64,000 nt of DNA. Source: Sinorhizobium medicae. GTDB taxonomy: Bacteria; Pseudomonadota; Alphaproteobacteria; Rhizobiales; Rhizobiaceae. Every line of letters starts with the position of its first letter. Within the stretch, counting starts at the first letter, position 1. The stretch is from positions 186,001 through 250,000 of the forward strand of contig NZ_VITA01000003.1 of NCBI RefSeq assembly GCF_007827695.1, in the 5' to 3' direction. Under the pieces are notes generated by a model. The model did not search any database. It was not told the DNA's origin and worked only from the letters and a program-made list of their open reading frames with translations. This document shows positions 24,916 to 34,638 of the stretch, piece by piece. Made by a program: the position numbers and the translations under genes.

Positions 24916-27254
24916 AGAGGTTATCAGCCTTCGTGGTGGCGCTGCTTACCTGTGGGCCCTTGGGAGCCCAGCCGGCGCCGTTCGACATGACGGGGGAACG
25001 CCCCATTGAAGATCAGGCGCCCGCCCCCAAACAACAGGAGCAACCTTCGAGGAACGGTCCGGCTGACGGCATTGAAGGTGAAAAAATCCAACTTGCACCG
25101 GTGAAAGACGCAGCATCTTATCGCAGGCACATCGTTCCCTTCGCCAGTTTGTCACTGACCGGTGAAGTCGACGAGCGAGCGTGGTCGGTCTACTTGACGC
25201 CGGCGCAAGCCGCCGCAGGCGGCGATCTCATTTTCGAGTACCAGAACGCGGTCGTGATTGCGCCGGAAAGTTCCGTTCTGTCGGTATTTGTGAATGGCAA
25301 GTTGGTCGGTGAGGGACCGGTACAGGCAGGGGAAAAGCCGGAATCACGACGCTATAAGCTCCCGTCCAACCTTTTGCGGACGGGCTCGAACGAAATTCGC
25401 TTTCGGGTGCAACAGCGCCACCGGACCGACTGCACGGTCGAATCGACATACGAGCTCTGGACCGAAATTGCCTCTGGAAAGGCCTACATCCAGTTTGAAG
25501 GCCGGGATGCGGCAAGGCTCACGACCCTTGAAGATATCCAAGCGGTCGGCGTCGATGCCAGTGGGCGCACGCGGTTCAACATCGTCGCACCGGCTTTTGA
25601 CCAGCCGAGCCGCACCGCCGCGTTGATGCGGCTAGCGCAAGGCCTCGCCCTTCTTGGCCACATGCCGGCACAGAGCTTCGACGTTCGCGGAGATCTCCCG
25701 GAACTCGGCAGAGCCGGGGAACTGACGGTTCTTGCCGGAACGGTCGCGGAATTACAGCCTCTTTTCCCATCACTGCCGGGTGAGGCATCGACGACGGCAG
25801 TGACGGCCCTTGTTGAAAGTCGGCCGGAACGGGCGCCAATCCTCGTTTTGACTGGTCCGGATTGGTCGGCGGTCGAAGGGGCTATCGAATCAATCACGAG
25901 GGTGACGGATAAACCTGCCAACGTTGCGCGGGACGTTATTGAAACCGGGAGGTGGAGATTGCCCCAGGCGCCACAGGTGATCTCGGGCAAAAGGCTGCCG
26001 TTTTCTGCTCTAGGCGTGTCGACGACGGAATTCTCTGGACGGCGCTTTCGCACTGCCTTCGCAGTCGCGGTTCCGCCGGATTTTTACGCCAATGCCTATG
26101 GCGAAGCGACGGTGCTTCTCGACGTCGGCTACACCAAGGCGGTTCGGCCGGGCAGCCGGATCGACATATACGTCAATGGAAGTATCGCCTCAACGGTTCC
26201 GCTGGACTCCTCGGGTGGCTTGGTGCGCCACTTGCCGATCAACGTGACGCTGCGCCATTTTCACCCAGGTGCGAATCTGATCGAATTGGAGGCCGTTCTT
26301 CTCACCGACGCCGATAGGACATGTGCGCCAGGAACTGCCGCCTCGACAGAGCCACGTTTCGCGCTATTTGACACATCAGAATTTGCAATGGCCGACTTCG
26401 CAAGGATCGGACGCCTTCCCGATCTCGCGGCAGCCGCGGGATCTGCCTACCCGTTTCGCAGCAGCGCCAAACCGATCGCTCTACACGTGGACAGGGCTGA
26501 GACCCTTAGCCTATCAGCGGCGGCGACCTTTCTTGCCCGCTTGGCCGTGGCAGGGGGGCGTCCGATGGCAATCGAAACGATTACATCGCCGATTGCTTCC
26601 GCGGACAGGGAAGCGCTCTTCGTCGGCGCGATGCCCCAGATACCGAAATCCGTTCTTACAGAAGCCGGGATTGACTTGAACAGTCAGATCTCCTGGGGCA
26701 GTTCCGCATCGTCTGAGGTTCTTGCCGACTCGCGGGCGGCTTTTGATGCCTGGCAGACCCGCTTGAACGGCGGAACCTGGCGCTCTCACCTTCGTGGTCT
26801 TGAGGATTGGGTGAAGGACACCTTCGACATATCATTGAATTCACTCAGGCTCCTCCCGCCTGACGAGGCTCCCTTCGCGCCGCCGGATACCGCGACACTG
26901 CTCATCGCGCAATCGTCAAATCCGGACGCGGGAACGACTTGGACGCTCGTCACGTCGCCTACACCAGAACATCTACGCGACGCGGTATCTACGATTTCCG
27001 ATGTCCGCAGATGGAGCCAGATGTCGGGGCACATCTCCATCTACGAGCCCGTCAACGATCGGATCAGTTCGATCCCGGCGCAACACTTCGAGTTCGTCGA
27101 AACTCGGCCACCCTCGCTCGCGAACTATCGTCTTGTCCTTGCCAATTGGCTGTCGAGCAACATATTGGTGTACGCCGTGCTGCTCGTCTGCCTTGTCGTT
27201 CTGCTCGGATTGGCCACTGCTAGCCTACTTGCCAGATTGGGGCGCCGCCAATGA
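24912..27254 (+). CDS. bcsB: Cellulose synthase regulatory/periplasmic subunit BcsB
   Basis: This 780-residue protein has a signal peptide (LKRLSAFVVALLTCG, cleaved near LGAQ), a large periplasmic region with alternating carbohydrate-binding and flavodoxin-like domains (for example EYQNAVVIAPESSVLSVFVN and EATVLLDVGYTKAVRPGSRI) and one C-terminal membrane anchor (LVYAVLLVCLVVLLGLAT type) ending in basic residues. It pairs with BcsA in the membrane. The start is read as the TTG at 24912, whose TTGA overlaps the bcsA stop and which has GAGGGGGG 4 bases upstream. A longer frame begins inside bcsA and adds arginine-rich sequence not seen in the family. It overlaps bcsZ by four bases. Confidence 0.92.
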   Translation: MKRLSAFVVALLTCGPLGAQPAPFDMTGERPIEDQAPAPKQQEQPSRNGPADGIEGEKIQLAPVKDAASYRRHIVPFASLSLTGEVDERAWSVYLTPAQAAAGGDLIFEYQNAVVIAPESSVLSVFVNGKLVGEGPVQAGEKPESRRYKLPSNLLRTGSNEIRFRVQQRHRTDCTVESTYELWTEIASGKAYIQFEGRDAARLTTLEDIQAVGVDASGRTRFNIVAPAFDQPSRTAALMRLAQGLALLGHMPAQSFDVRGDLPELGRAGELTVLAGTVAELQPLFPSLPGEASTTAVTALVESRPERAPILVLTGPDWSAVEGAIESITRVTDKPANVARDVIETGRWRLPQAPQVISGKRLPFSALGVSTTEFSGRRFRTAFAVAVPPDFYANAYGEATVLLDVGYTKAVRPGSRIDIYVNGSIASTVPLDSSGGLVRHLPINVTLRHFHPGANLIELEAVLLTDADRTCAPGTAASTEPRFALFDTSEFAMADFARIGRLPDLAAAAGSAYPFRSSAKPIALHVDRAETLSLSAAATFLARLAVAGGRPMAIETITSPIASADREALFVGAMPQIPKSVLTEAGIDLNSQISWGSSASSEVLADSRAAFDAWQTRLNGGTWRSHLRGLEDWVKDTFDISLNSLRLLPPDEAPFAPPDTATLLIAQSSNPDAGTTWTLVTSPTPEHLRDAVSTISDVRRWSQMSGHISIYEPVNDRISSIPAQHFEFVETRPPSLANYRLVLANWLSSNILVYAVLLVCLVVLLGLATASLLARLGRRQ

Positions 27255-28285
27255 AGCCACTCGTCGTGCTAATGCTCCTGCTGCTAGCTTATCCAACGCA
27301 TGCCCAGGAGCCAGCGACGGTGGAAGCAACGGCGTGGCAAAAGTATAAGACGCGATTTCTCGATCCGGGCGGCCGGATTATCGACGACGCCAACGGTGAT
27401 ATAAGCCATAGCGAGGGACAGGGTTACGGCCTTCTGTTGGCCTTTCTCGCGGGCAGCCGGGCCGATTTTGAACTCATCTGGTCGTTCACGCGCCGCGAAC
27501 TCCTCCTGCGCGACGACGGCCTTGCTGCCTGGAAATGGAGTCCGGGCGAAGCGCCTCATGTTTCCGATACGAACAATGCAACAGACGGCGACATATTGAT
27601 CGCCTATGCCTTGGCCCGTGCAGGGGTTTCCTGGGATCGCAAGGACTACACGCGTGCGGCTACTGCGCTGGCAGAGGCGATTCTCGAGAAAACCGTCGTC
27701 GAACACGGGGGGCTGACCTTGCTCTTGCCGGGCGCGCAGGGATTTTCTGCGGCCGATCGGGCCGACGGGCCCGTCATCAACCCGTCCTACTGGGTTTTCG
27801 AAGCCTTTCCGGTTCTCGAACAATTGGTTCCTTCTCCTGCCTGGAAAGCGCTCGCAGCAGACGGTGAAGCTATTCTCAAGAGACTGGAGTTCGGGCCAAA
27901 GAAGTTGCCCGCCGACTGGATTAGTGCACGAACCGTGTTCAAGCCGGCGGAGGGCTTCCCGTCCGAATTCGGCTATAACGCGCTGCGCATCCCGCTTTAT
28001 CTTGTTCGCTCGGGAAGGACAGACAGTGAGCTCCTTTCACGGATCTACAGGGGCATGTCCGATGCGAAAGGTGCGGTTTTGCTCAGCGATGTCGAAAGCG
28101 GTGCCGTGGAGGAGACCCTTACCGATCCAGGTTATCGACTTATTAACCATATCCTGGCCTGTGTCCTCCAAGGGACGAAGCTCCCCGACGACATGAAAAC
28201 GTTTGATCCGACCCAATACTACCCCTCGACAATGCACCTGCTGGGTTTGTCTTTCGTGGAGGAAATGCGCCCGGAGTGCCTATGA
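27251..28285 (+). CDS. bcsZ: Endo-1,4-beta-glucanase of the cellulose operon (GH8)
   Basis: This 344-residue exported enzyme has a short signal peptide (KPLVVLMLLLLAYPTHAQ). The glycoside hydrolase family 8 motifs are clear: the proton donor E55 in HSEGQGYG, and SDTNNATDGDILIAYAL with the second acidic residue near position 113. BcsZ trims nascent cellulose in the periplasm, and the operon needs it for normal fibril export in other bacteria. The ATG overlaps the bcsB stop (ATGA), so translation is coupled. Length and motifs are complete, and no truncation is seen. Confidence 0.95.
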   Translation: MKPLVVLMLLLLAYPTHAQEPATVEATAWQKYKTRFLDPGGRIIDDANGDISHSEGQGYGLLLAFLAGSRADFELIWSFTRRELLLRDDGLAAWKWSPGEAPHVSDTNNATDGDILIAYALARAGVSWDRKDYTRAATALAEAILEKTVVEHGGLTLLLPGAQGFSAADRADGPVINPSYWVFEAFPVLEQLVPSPAWKALAADGEAILKRLEFGPKKLPADWISARTVFKPAEGFPSEFGYNALRIPLYLVRSGRTDSELLSRIYRGMSDAKGAVLLSDVESGAVEETLTDPGYRLINHILACVLQGTKLPDDMKTFDPTQYYPSTMHLLGLSFVEEMRPECL

Positions 28286-30399
28286 AGTTCCCGATTGTTG
28301 CATCCATAGGTGTTGTGACCGCCGCGCTTGCCGCCGCCGGGCTCGCCGGAGACGGGGAGTTGCCCAGGGGATTGGCGCAGGTGATCGTCGATGCGGATCG
28401 AGCCGATGACGCATCAACTGCTGTCCAACTCTCACAGGCTCACGGACCGGCCGCCCCTGAGAGCACACAAGATCCGCCGCCTCCGCGCGTCGATGAATCA
28501 GCCTTGCGCTACTTCGCCAGCAAGGGCGATACGGCTCGTCTGGAGGCCGAGATCGCCCGCCTGCGGGCGCTCTATCCAAACTGGACGCCGCCGCAAGATC
28601 CGCTGGCGGTGCCGCAGAACAGCGATGCTCAATTGGAGACGATGTGGCGGCTCTATTCCGAGGGGCGCTATGCGGAAGTGCGAAGGGCCATAGCCGAACG
28701 TCAGTCGACCGATCCGGATTGGCAGGTTCCAACCGATTTGCTTGAGCGGCTGAATGTCGCCGAGGCACGTGCCAGACTCGTCAATGCGTCCGATCTGAAG
28801 CAATACGAAACCGTAATCCAGGTAGGAGCAGGCACGCCGAGTCTTCTGACGTGCAGCGACAATGACGTTCTTTGGCGTGTGGCCGAAGCCTTTGCTGAGA
28901 CCAAGAGGCCTAACCGGGCGCGCGACGCATACCTCTACATTCTCAAGAACTGCGACAACGATCCCGAACGGCTCGCTACCGTGCAGAAGGCTGCCTCTAA
29001 TCTTTCCTATTCGAGCATGCAGGATCTGCTCTCCTATGAGAGAACGAATTCCGCGGGGGCGCTGGAGTTCGAGAGCATTCGCGACGATCTCGCCCGCCGC
29101 TTTGTCGCCGCAGGCGATGAGGACGCGACGCTTGAGGTGGATCCGAAGTATCTCCAACGTGTCGAGCGGCTGGCGGAAACGGAAGGGTCCGCCGCGGATG
29201 CGCTGCTCCTTGGCTGGTACCAACTTCGCCGCAAGAACACGAGTGAGGCGGAACGCTGGTTCCGTCTGGCGCGCGACAAGCAGGACTCTGCGCCGGCATC
29301 ACAGGGCCTTGCGCTCGTCTTGATCGAGCGCAAGGCACCCGAGGAAGCCGAAAAGGTGCTCTACCCATGGCGGGACGCCTCCAGTGATGCGCGAGCGACC
29401 TACTTCGCCGCGACCGCCAACCTCCTGGCGATAGATCCGCCCGTGGCTCTTAGCGCAGATGTTCTTCAAAGGATTGCACAGGAGACGATGAAGAGTCGCG
29501 ATGCCGCGACAGCGCAGCAATTCGGTTGGTACGCGCGTCTCCTTGGGCAGCCAGCCACGGCTGTGCAGTGGTTTTCGACCACGCTTGGCTGGAAGCCGGA
29601 CGACGAGCCCTCCGCCTATGGCCTTGCAATCAGTCACAAGGAACTCGGGGACAGGGCAGGGGTCGCGGAGATCCAGCGTCTCTGGGCGGCGAAATCCGAT
29701 AGAATTGCGCGCTTAGGTGATGAGGTGGACGGCCAGGCGAAGGCCAACACGGCTCCGCCAGGATCGGCCACGATCGCTGCTGGGTCGGCGCCAATCAGAA
29801 CAGCGGCGGCGCCAGCGAAAGGCGCGCCGCTTGGGAGCGCCGCCCGTGGGTCACAAACGACCCCTCGCAAGCTCAGCGGCTGCCGTTCGACGATCGATCC
29901 GCGCGGCCTTCCGCCGGGGGCGGCTCTTGCACGTGGTTGGTGCCTCATGGATCTGAACCGGCCTCTGGAAGCCGCCGAAGCTTTCGAGGTCGCTCTGCGA
30001 GCGTCCGCTTCGAAACTGCGCGAGGATGCTGCCTACGGACAGAGCCTTGCCTATCTGCGCGCCGGACTGACCGGGAAGGCGGCCGTTGCGGCTGCGCGGT
30101 CGCCACAAAGTCTTGCCCGCAGAAATGAACTGCAGACCGCTATCCTGGCCGACCGAGCCGTCGCCGCCTTCGATGCGGGACGGTATAACGAGACGCTTCT
30201 GTTTCTGGAGCAGCGTCGCCAACTGGCAACCGAGCGGACGGACCTGATGGTGCTGCGGGGATATGCTTATCTGAAACTCAAGCGCTATGCGCAAGCCAAA
30301 CGAATTTTCGAGGCGGCCGCGGCGACTGGCAATCGAGATGCAATACGCGGGCTCTCGGACGTTCTGGCGGAGCAGCAGGTTTGGCCGCGCAAATTCTGA
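28282..30399 (+). CDS. TPR-repeat protein in the bcsC position of the cellulose operon
   Basis: This 705-residue protein has a hydrophobic signal-like N-terminus (IVASIGVVTAALAAAGLAG), a linker, then many helical repeats of tetratricopeptide type. Examples are LWRVAEAFAETKRPNRARDAYLYIL, cut here as AFAETKRPNRARDAYLYIL, and a C-terminal pair around FDAGRYNETLLFLEQRRQLA. An alanine- and proline-rich linker lies near residues 490-530. E. coli BcsC has TPRs followed by an outer-membrane barrel of about 300 residues; here the protein ends after the TPRs, so the barrel is absent. The ATG overlaps the bcsZ stop and has GGAG 6 bases upstream. It probably scaffolds cellulose export in the periplasm. 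Confidence 0.85.
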   Translation: MKFPIVASIGVVTAALAAAGLAGDGELPRGLAQVIVDADRADDASTAVQLSQAHGPAAPESTQDPPPPRVDESALRYFASKGDTARLEAEIARLRALYPNWTPPQDPLAVPQNSDAQLETMWRLYSEGRYAEVRRAIAERQSTDPDWQVPTDLLERLNVAEARARLVNASDLKQYETVIQVGAGTPSLLTCSDNDVLWRVAEAFAETKRPNRARDAYLYILKNCDNDPERLATVQKAASNLSYSSMQDLLSYERTNSAGALEFESIRDDLARRFVAAGDEDATLEVDPKYLQRVERLAETEGSAADALLLGWYQLRRKNTSEAERWFRLARDKQDSAPASQGLALVLIERKAPEEAEKVLYPWRDASSDARATYFAATANLLAIDPPVALSADVLQRIAQETMKSRDAATAQQFGWYARLLGQPATAVQWFSTTLGWKPDDEPSAYGLAISHKELGDRAGVAEIQRLWAAKSDRIARLGDEVDGQAKANTAPPGSATIAAGSAPIRTAAAPAKGAPLGSAARGSQTTPRKLSGCRSTIDPRGLPPGAALARGWCLMDLNRPLEAAEAFEVALRASASKLREDAAYGQSLAYLRAGLTGKAAVAAARSPQSLARRNELQTAILADRAVAAFDAGRYNETLLFLEQRRQLATERTDLMVLRGYAYLKLKRYAQAKRIFEAAAATGNRDAIRGLSDVLAEQQVWPRKF

Positions 30400-30676
30400 T
30401 AGTGCGGCACGCACCGTCGTCAATGCCGAAGACCGGCTCCCCAGAGCGGCGCGTTTGATCTGCGGCGAACGTCACCCGTGATGACTTCAATGCGTCGATA
30501 CTGGTTAGACATAAGCTTGTCCTTGAGCCTGCTTTAGCCTTTCTGCTGATGCCGACTGTCCGGTCGAAATGGGGGCGGCTCACTGAGGAACTTTTCATCA
30601 GAGACATGGGTTTCTTGGCAGATGCTGCCCTTGAACCGGTGCCGAGCGGTCCAAAATGGATGTGAAGAAGGCAGGA

Positions 30677-30916
30677 ATGGCGCGGCTGCTTTTGGCAGCC
30701 CCAGCTCTGCGTCGTAGCGCGTGGATGATGGAAAGCAGTGCGTTTCTGATGCTCTGTGAGGCCTACGAGCATGCGTGTTTGCGGCGCGACGTTCTTCGAT
30801 GCTCAGCCGAGAAAGACGACGAGACCCTGATTAAATCCGAGGAGGAGTGCAGAAGCCTGGAGGCTGCTGCAATCGCTTACATTCGGGAGCAACGGAAATT
30901 TTCGGGGCTTAAATGA
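30677..30916 (+). CDS. Small hypothetical protein, 79 aa
   Basis: The frame begins at an ATG with GAAGGCAGGA just before it and encodes a helical, cysteine-containing product (MESSAFLMLCEAYEHACLRRD, cut here as ESSAFLMLCEAYEHACLRRD, then a charged C-terminal half). No family is recognised. It lies 277 bp after the cellulose operon and converges on the FabMG-like gene. The main support is the ribosome site and a balanced composition; it could still be a chance frame. Confidence 0.4.
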   Translation: MARLLLAAPALRRSAWMMESSAFLMLCEAYEHACLRRDVLRCSAEKDDETLIKSEEECRSLEAAAIAYIREQRKFSGLK

Positions 30917-30966
30917 TTCAGGCGATCGGATAATGCTCGCAAAAATCTCTACGAAGATCGAAGCTG

Positions 30967-32346
30967 TCAGGCGATCTCGAGATGAGGGTCTTCCGCCCCT
31001 TGTTCGATCAATGGCGGGCCAGACTTCCACTGCAGGTGGGAAGCGTTAAGTCGCCGCGCCACGATATCGTGGTTGAGCCATTGGATGTGGCCGGAGGGCT
31101 CTGAGGACGCGCCAAAAATTAGCTGCCCGGTCGCTTCCACCACGAGAGCACTCAAGAGGTCGCTGATCATGGCCTTGCTGTCCCGATGCATCTGCGTGAT
31201 CTCGTTGGACGTGCCGATGGTCAGATCGGACTGTGCCTGGCTGTTTGCCATGGGCCATGCCGAAAAGTCGTAAAACGGACGCATGACCTCGTTGGCCTGC
31301 ATCTCGGTAATCTTCTGGAAAACGTCCTTCATCGTGAAGCCGTCTGCCAGAAGCTGTTGGCATGCCTGCCACTGGTCCTCTGCCCATTGCCCACCGTTCT
31401 CTTTCCTCAGGGCAAGCAGCAACGGTATCAGGGGAAGCTCGATACCCGTAAATACGTCGGACGAATTGGTCCGGATCTCGGGGCAGTTATAGACGGTTGC
31501 CTTGACGCCCGCTGTCCAGGCTTCCTGCGCGATGGATTCTAGCAGCATCTTGGCGTAACCTTGGGTGTAGTTGGTGTAGGTCTGCCAACGATAGCGCCCG
31601 TCAATCAGGACTGCGGTTCCGTGATAACCGTAGGCCGTGTACCGGACCTGAGCACCCGAAGCCTCTACGCGCTCACGGATCGCCGCGCTGAAGTCGATAA
31701 GATGTCGAAAGGTGATTGCCGAGACTTCGTCGAAATTCTGCAGGATAAGCTTGCCCATGTCGCTGTCGAGCAGCGCTTGCGAAGACATGTGGCGGGGACC
31801 ACGTCCCTTGTAGATACGATTGGCGACAACCAGGAACACCTTGGCTTTCGGAATGCCTCCGGCCATTGTATGGGCGAAGAAGACATTGCGGCCGTCGGCG
31901 ATCATTCCGTCGAGAACGGCCATGACCTGCGAAAGCGAATTCGTGAACCGTGCGGTAGCGATGTCCCGGCACTTTTTGATGTAGTCCCAATCGAGCGTGT
32001 CATGTTCCCAGCTCTCCAGCGTCATGGATGCGAGGAGATCCGTCGGAGTCGGGCCTCCTGCCGGGGCGTCGAGATCGAAGCCAGCCATGAGAGGTATGTT
32101 GATGATTCTGCCGCCCAATCGGGCCTCGGCGGCAGAGAGTTCCTCGGCGTCCAGAGGCCGAAGCGCGTTGTTTTCGTCGCGCCGCCCGACTGTGATGCCC
32201 ACGATCTCCATTCCAACCCGCCGGGCTTCATCGAGCAAGCCAGTGGCATATCCGCGGCCGAATAGTTCGCCGAAGAGGACGAAAACATCACCCTTACGAA
32301 AGACCTTGTTTTCGGCGATGCGGTTCAATGCGACCGGGTTTTCCAT
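30967..32346 (-). CDS. FabMG-like enoyl-ACP reductase family protein
   Basis: This 459-residue soluble protein opens with FVLFGELFGRGYATGLLDEA, an unusual nucleotide-binding start with the glycines of a Rossmann fold, followed by ARRVGMEIVGITVGRRDENN. Later parts include FFAHTMAGGIPKAKVFLVVA, YTAYGYHGTAVLIDGRY and TNSSDVFTGIELPLIPLL. The pattern agrees with what I remember of the FabMG family, found as enoyl-ACP reductases insensitive to triclosan, but I cannot verify this without a search. It is divergent from the AraC regulator at 32689, which suggests a regulator-target pair. The ribosome site is weak (AAAGAG). Confidence 0.55.
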   Translation of the reverse strand: MENPVALNRIAENKVFRKGDVFVLFGELFGRGYATGLLDEARRVGMEIVGITVGRRDENNALRPLDAEELSAAEARLGGRIINIPLMAGFDLDAPAGGPTPTDLLASMTLESWEHDTLDWDYIKKCRDIATARFTNSLSQVMAVLDGMIADGRNVFFAHTMAGGIPKAKVFLVVANRIYKGRGPRHMSSQALLDSDMGKLILQNFDEVSAITFRHLIDFSAAIRERVEASGAQVRYTAYGYHGTAVLIDGRYRWQTYTNYTQGYAKMLLESIAQEAWTAGVKATVYNCPEIRTNSSDVFTGIELPLIPLLLALRKENGGQWAEDQWQACQQLLADGFTMKDVFQKITEMQANEVMRPFYDFSAWPMANSQAQSDLTIGTSNEITQMHRDSKAMISDLLSALVVEATGQLIFGASSEPSGHIQWLNHDIVARRLNASHLQWKSGPPLIEQGAEDPHLEIA

Positions 32347-32688
32347 GCAATCAGCTCTTTGGTCCGTTAGTCGTCAAGCGATGGCTCAGACGAGCTTGGT
32401 TATCCACATGACCGTAATGAGCCGGAATAGGAAGTCATTTTAAGTGACCGCTTATTTCAAAGCGTGAACTCCCCAAAGGATTTTAGAGCCGGACAAAGAA
32501 GAGCTGAGACCATATTCTTTCGCTGGTGTCGCTGATATTCGCCGGTCTTGGCATTGGCGTCGAGCCGGGATGGACGCTGGATCTGCCAATCGCAATGTCG
32601 ACGGAACCTGATCGGCCGCCTCCAGGGTGGAAGATAAGGCGACGTATTCCACCGAGCCTCGCTCGAGCGCAATCAGGAGGGGTTCGAA
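32347..32688. other. 342-bp divergent intergenic region between FabMG-like and AraC genes
   Basis: No gene is supported here. As a divergent promoter region it should hold the AraC-type binding sites for both genes, but I saw no clear repeat. The right end carries AGGAGGGG, the ribosome site of the AraC gene. Confidence 0.4.
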
Positions 32689-33684
32689 TTGGAAGATATG
32701 AAAGCATCCCGCCGCAAAGCACTTCCCCGAATACCGATATTGATCGGCGGCACGTTGCATATCCCGCCAGCCGTAGAAGAAAAGACTACGCCGCCTGAAC
32801 GAACCTCTCCGTTAGGTCTCGAACAATACATTGCCGGCCGAACGATTGTGAGCGGCGATGGACCGGCCTGGGACGATATGTTCGTACAGGTCTATTCCCG
32901 CCTCAAGAAGCAGGAACCATTCCTTGTTCCCGCCGTCGCCGAGCCGCTTATTGTGTGGGTTATATCTGGCGAGGCGATCGTTGAAGAACGTGAGATTGAT
33001 CGTGACTGGGTTACCAACACCGTGACGGTCGGGGACTTTTTCCTGACGCGGTCTCCGACACCCTACGAAATGCGCTGGCGTGCGACAGGCGCGGCTCCTT
33101 TCCAGGTGATGCACCTCTATTTGTCAGTTCCTCTCTTCGAGCGCGTCGCAAAAGATCTGCTTGGCCGCGCTGCGCCCTCCGCACTGCGTGACGTATCCGG
33201 TGGCAAGGACGAGCAGCTGTCGCACCTTCTGGCCCTGATGCATCAGGAACTTACGGCTGAAGGGAAAGGCAGCCAGCTGTTCATTCAGGGACTTGCCCAG
33301 AGTCTCGCCGTCCACCTGATCCGGAACTATTCGTCGAATGGCTCCGAAGGCGGGCGGCAGACAGCACTTCCGGGTTTCAAGCTTCGGCGCGCTGTCGCCT
33401 ATCTTGAAGAACACCTGGCTGAGCCATTCAATCTCGCGAAACTATCCGAGGCCGTAGGCATGAGCGAGTTCCATTTCAGCCGTCTGTTCAAGAAGGCGAC
33501 GGGCCTCTCGCCCTCCAGGTATTTCATTCGCCAGCGTGTCGCCAGAGCACAGCTGCTCCTGCAGGAGACGGACACGAGCATTATCGAGATCGGCATGTCC
33601 GTGGGCTATTCGAGCCCAAGTCACTTTGCCCAGGTCTTCCGGCGCGAGACAGGTCTCCCGCCGAGCCACTATCGTCGAGGTTAG
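32689..33684 (+). CDS. AraC-family transcriptional regulator with cupin sensor domain
   Basis: This 331-residue regulator has an N-terminal cupin-type domain (about 50-200, with EPLIVWVISGEAIVEER and SPTPYEMRWRATG) and a C-terminal AraC/XylS DNA-binding domain. Both helix-turn-helix units are visible: FNLAKLSEAVGMSEFHFSRL and the family signature IIEIGMSVGYSSPSHFAQVF with RRETGLPPSHYRR. The start is a TTG with AGGAGGGG 6 bases upstream; an ATG three codons later is poorly placed. It lies 147 bp before the first short-chain dehydrogenase of the plus-strand run and is divergent from the FabMG-like gene. It probably controls one or both in response to an aromatic or electrophilic compound. Confidence 0.9.
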   Translation: MEDMKASRRKALPRIPILIGGTLHIPPAVEEKTTPPERTSPLGLEQYIAGRTIVSGDGPAWDDMFVQVYSRLKKQEPFLVPAVAEPLIVWVISGEAIVEEREIDRDWVTNTVTVGDFFLTRSPTPYEMRWRATGAAPFQVMHLYLSVPLFERVAKDLLGRAAPSALRDVSGGKDEQLSHLLALMHQELTAEGKGSQLFIQGLAQSLAVHLIRNYSSNGSEGGRQTALPGFKLRRAVAYLEEHLAEPFNLAKLSEAVGMSEFHFSRLFKKATGLSPSRYFIRQRVARAQLLLQETDTSIIEIGMSVGYSSPSHFAQVFRRETGLPPSHYRRG

Positions 33685-33792
33685 TTCTTTTCCACCTGCC
33701 GCGATTTGAGCAATATCGCAATAGGTGGAGCAAGGCCCCGTGAGAAGGCCCGGCATGAAAGGCTTAGCTTCCTCCTTGTCGAAACGAAACGC

Positions 33793-33804
33793 CCACCGCG
33801 GTGG
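33793..33804. promoter_or_regulatory. 12-bp palindrome in the leader of the SDR operon
   Basis: CCACCGCGGTGG is a perfect palindrome 27 bp before the GTG start, flanked by GC and CGGGC that could extend it into a hairpin. It may be a regulator site or an mRNA structure; no regulator can be named. Confidence 0.35.
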
Positions 33805-33831
33805 CGGGCTTCAAGACAAGGAGTGAAGACA

Positions 33832-34581
33832 GTGACTAACCTCAACGGAAAGATCGCACTGGTAACGGGCGCATCGAGCGGCATTGGCGCCGCTACCGCT
33901 GCAAAGCTTGCCGAAGCCGGCGCAAGGGTCGGCATCGCCGCCCGCCGTACGGAAAAGCTCGCGGATCTCAAGAAGCAGATCGAAGCCAAGGGCGGTGAAG
34001 CTCTTGTAATCGAGATGGATGTCGTGGATGCGCCTTCTATCGAAGCGGGCGTCAGGAAGCTTGTAGACGCCTACGGCTCGATAGACATCCTCGTCAACAA
34101 TGCAGGCCTGATGCCGCTTTCCGATATCGACCAATTCAAGGTCGACGAGTGGCACCGGATGTTGGATGTGAACGTGAAAGGCCTTCTCAATACGACGGCC
34201 GCCGTTCTCCCCGAGATGATCAAGCAGCACTCCGGCCACATCATCAATATGTCGTCGATCGCGGGCCGCAAGGTCTTCAAGGGTCTCTCGGTCTACTGCG
34301 CCACGAAACACGCGGTCACCGCCTTCTCTGACGGCCTGCGCATGGAAGTGGGCCAGAAGCACGGCATCCGCGTCACCTGCATCCAACCGGGCGCCGTTGC
34401 TACCGAACTTTACGATCACATTACGGACCCCGGCTATCGCCAGCAGATGGACGAGCTGTCCAGCCAGATGACCTTCCTCCAGAGCGAGGACATCGGCGAT
34501 ACGATCGTCTTCGCTGCCCAAGCCCCGGCTCACGTCGACGTCGCCGAGCTGTTCGTCCTGCCAGTGGAACAGGGGTGGTAA
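33832..34581 (+). CDS. Short-chain dehydrogenase/reductase
   Basis: This 249-residue cytoplasmic oxidoreductase has the complete classical SDR pattern: cofactor loop [10 protein letters not shown], an acidic-then-DVVDA segment, NNAG, catalytic serine in NMSSIAG and YCATK. The R-R pair after the second strand (IAARRTEKL) favours NADPH. The substrate is unknown; the sequence resembles the YdfG/clavaldehyde type. The start is a GTG with AAGGAG 8 bases upstream, while a longer frame from 33706 has no site. The leader contains a 12-bp palindrome at 33793-33804. It is the first gene of a plus-strand run with flavin reductase, DUF1330, monooxygenase-like and SDR genes. Confidence 0.9.
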   Translation: MTNLNGKIALVTGASSGIGAATAAKLAEAGARVGIAARRTEKLADLKKQIEAKGGEALVIEMDVVDAPSIEAGVRKLVDAYGSIDILVNNAGLMPLSDIDQFKVDEWHRMLDVNVKGLLNTTAAVLPEMIKQHSGHIINMSSIAGRKVFKGLSVYCATKHAVTAFSDGLRMEVGQKHGIRVTCIQPGAVATELYDHITDPGYRQQMDELSSQMTFLQSEDIGDTIVFAAQAPAHVDVAELFVLPVEQGW

Positions 34582-34638
34582 CAAACCGGCGTCTGACGGG
34601 TCCCCGCCTAGATGCGGGACTCCTCAAAGGAGAGAAAA

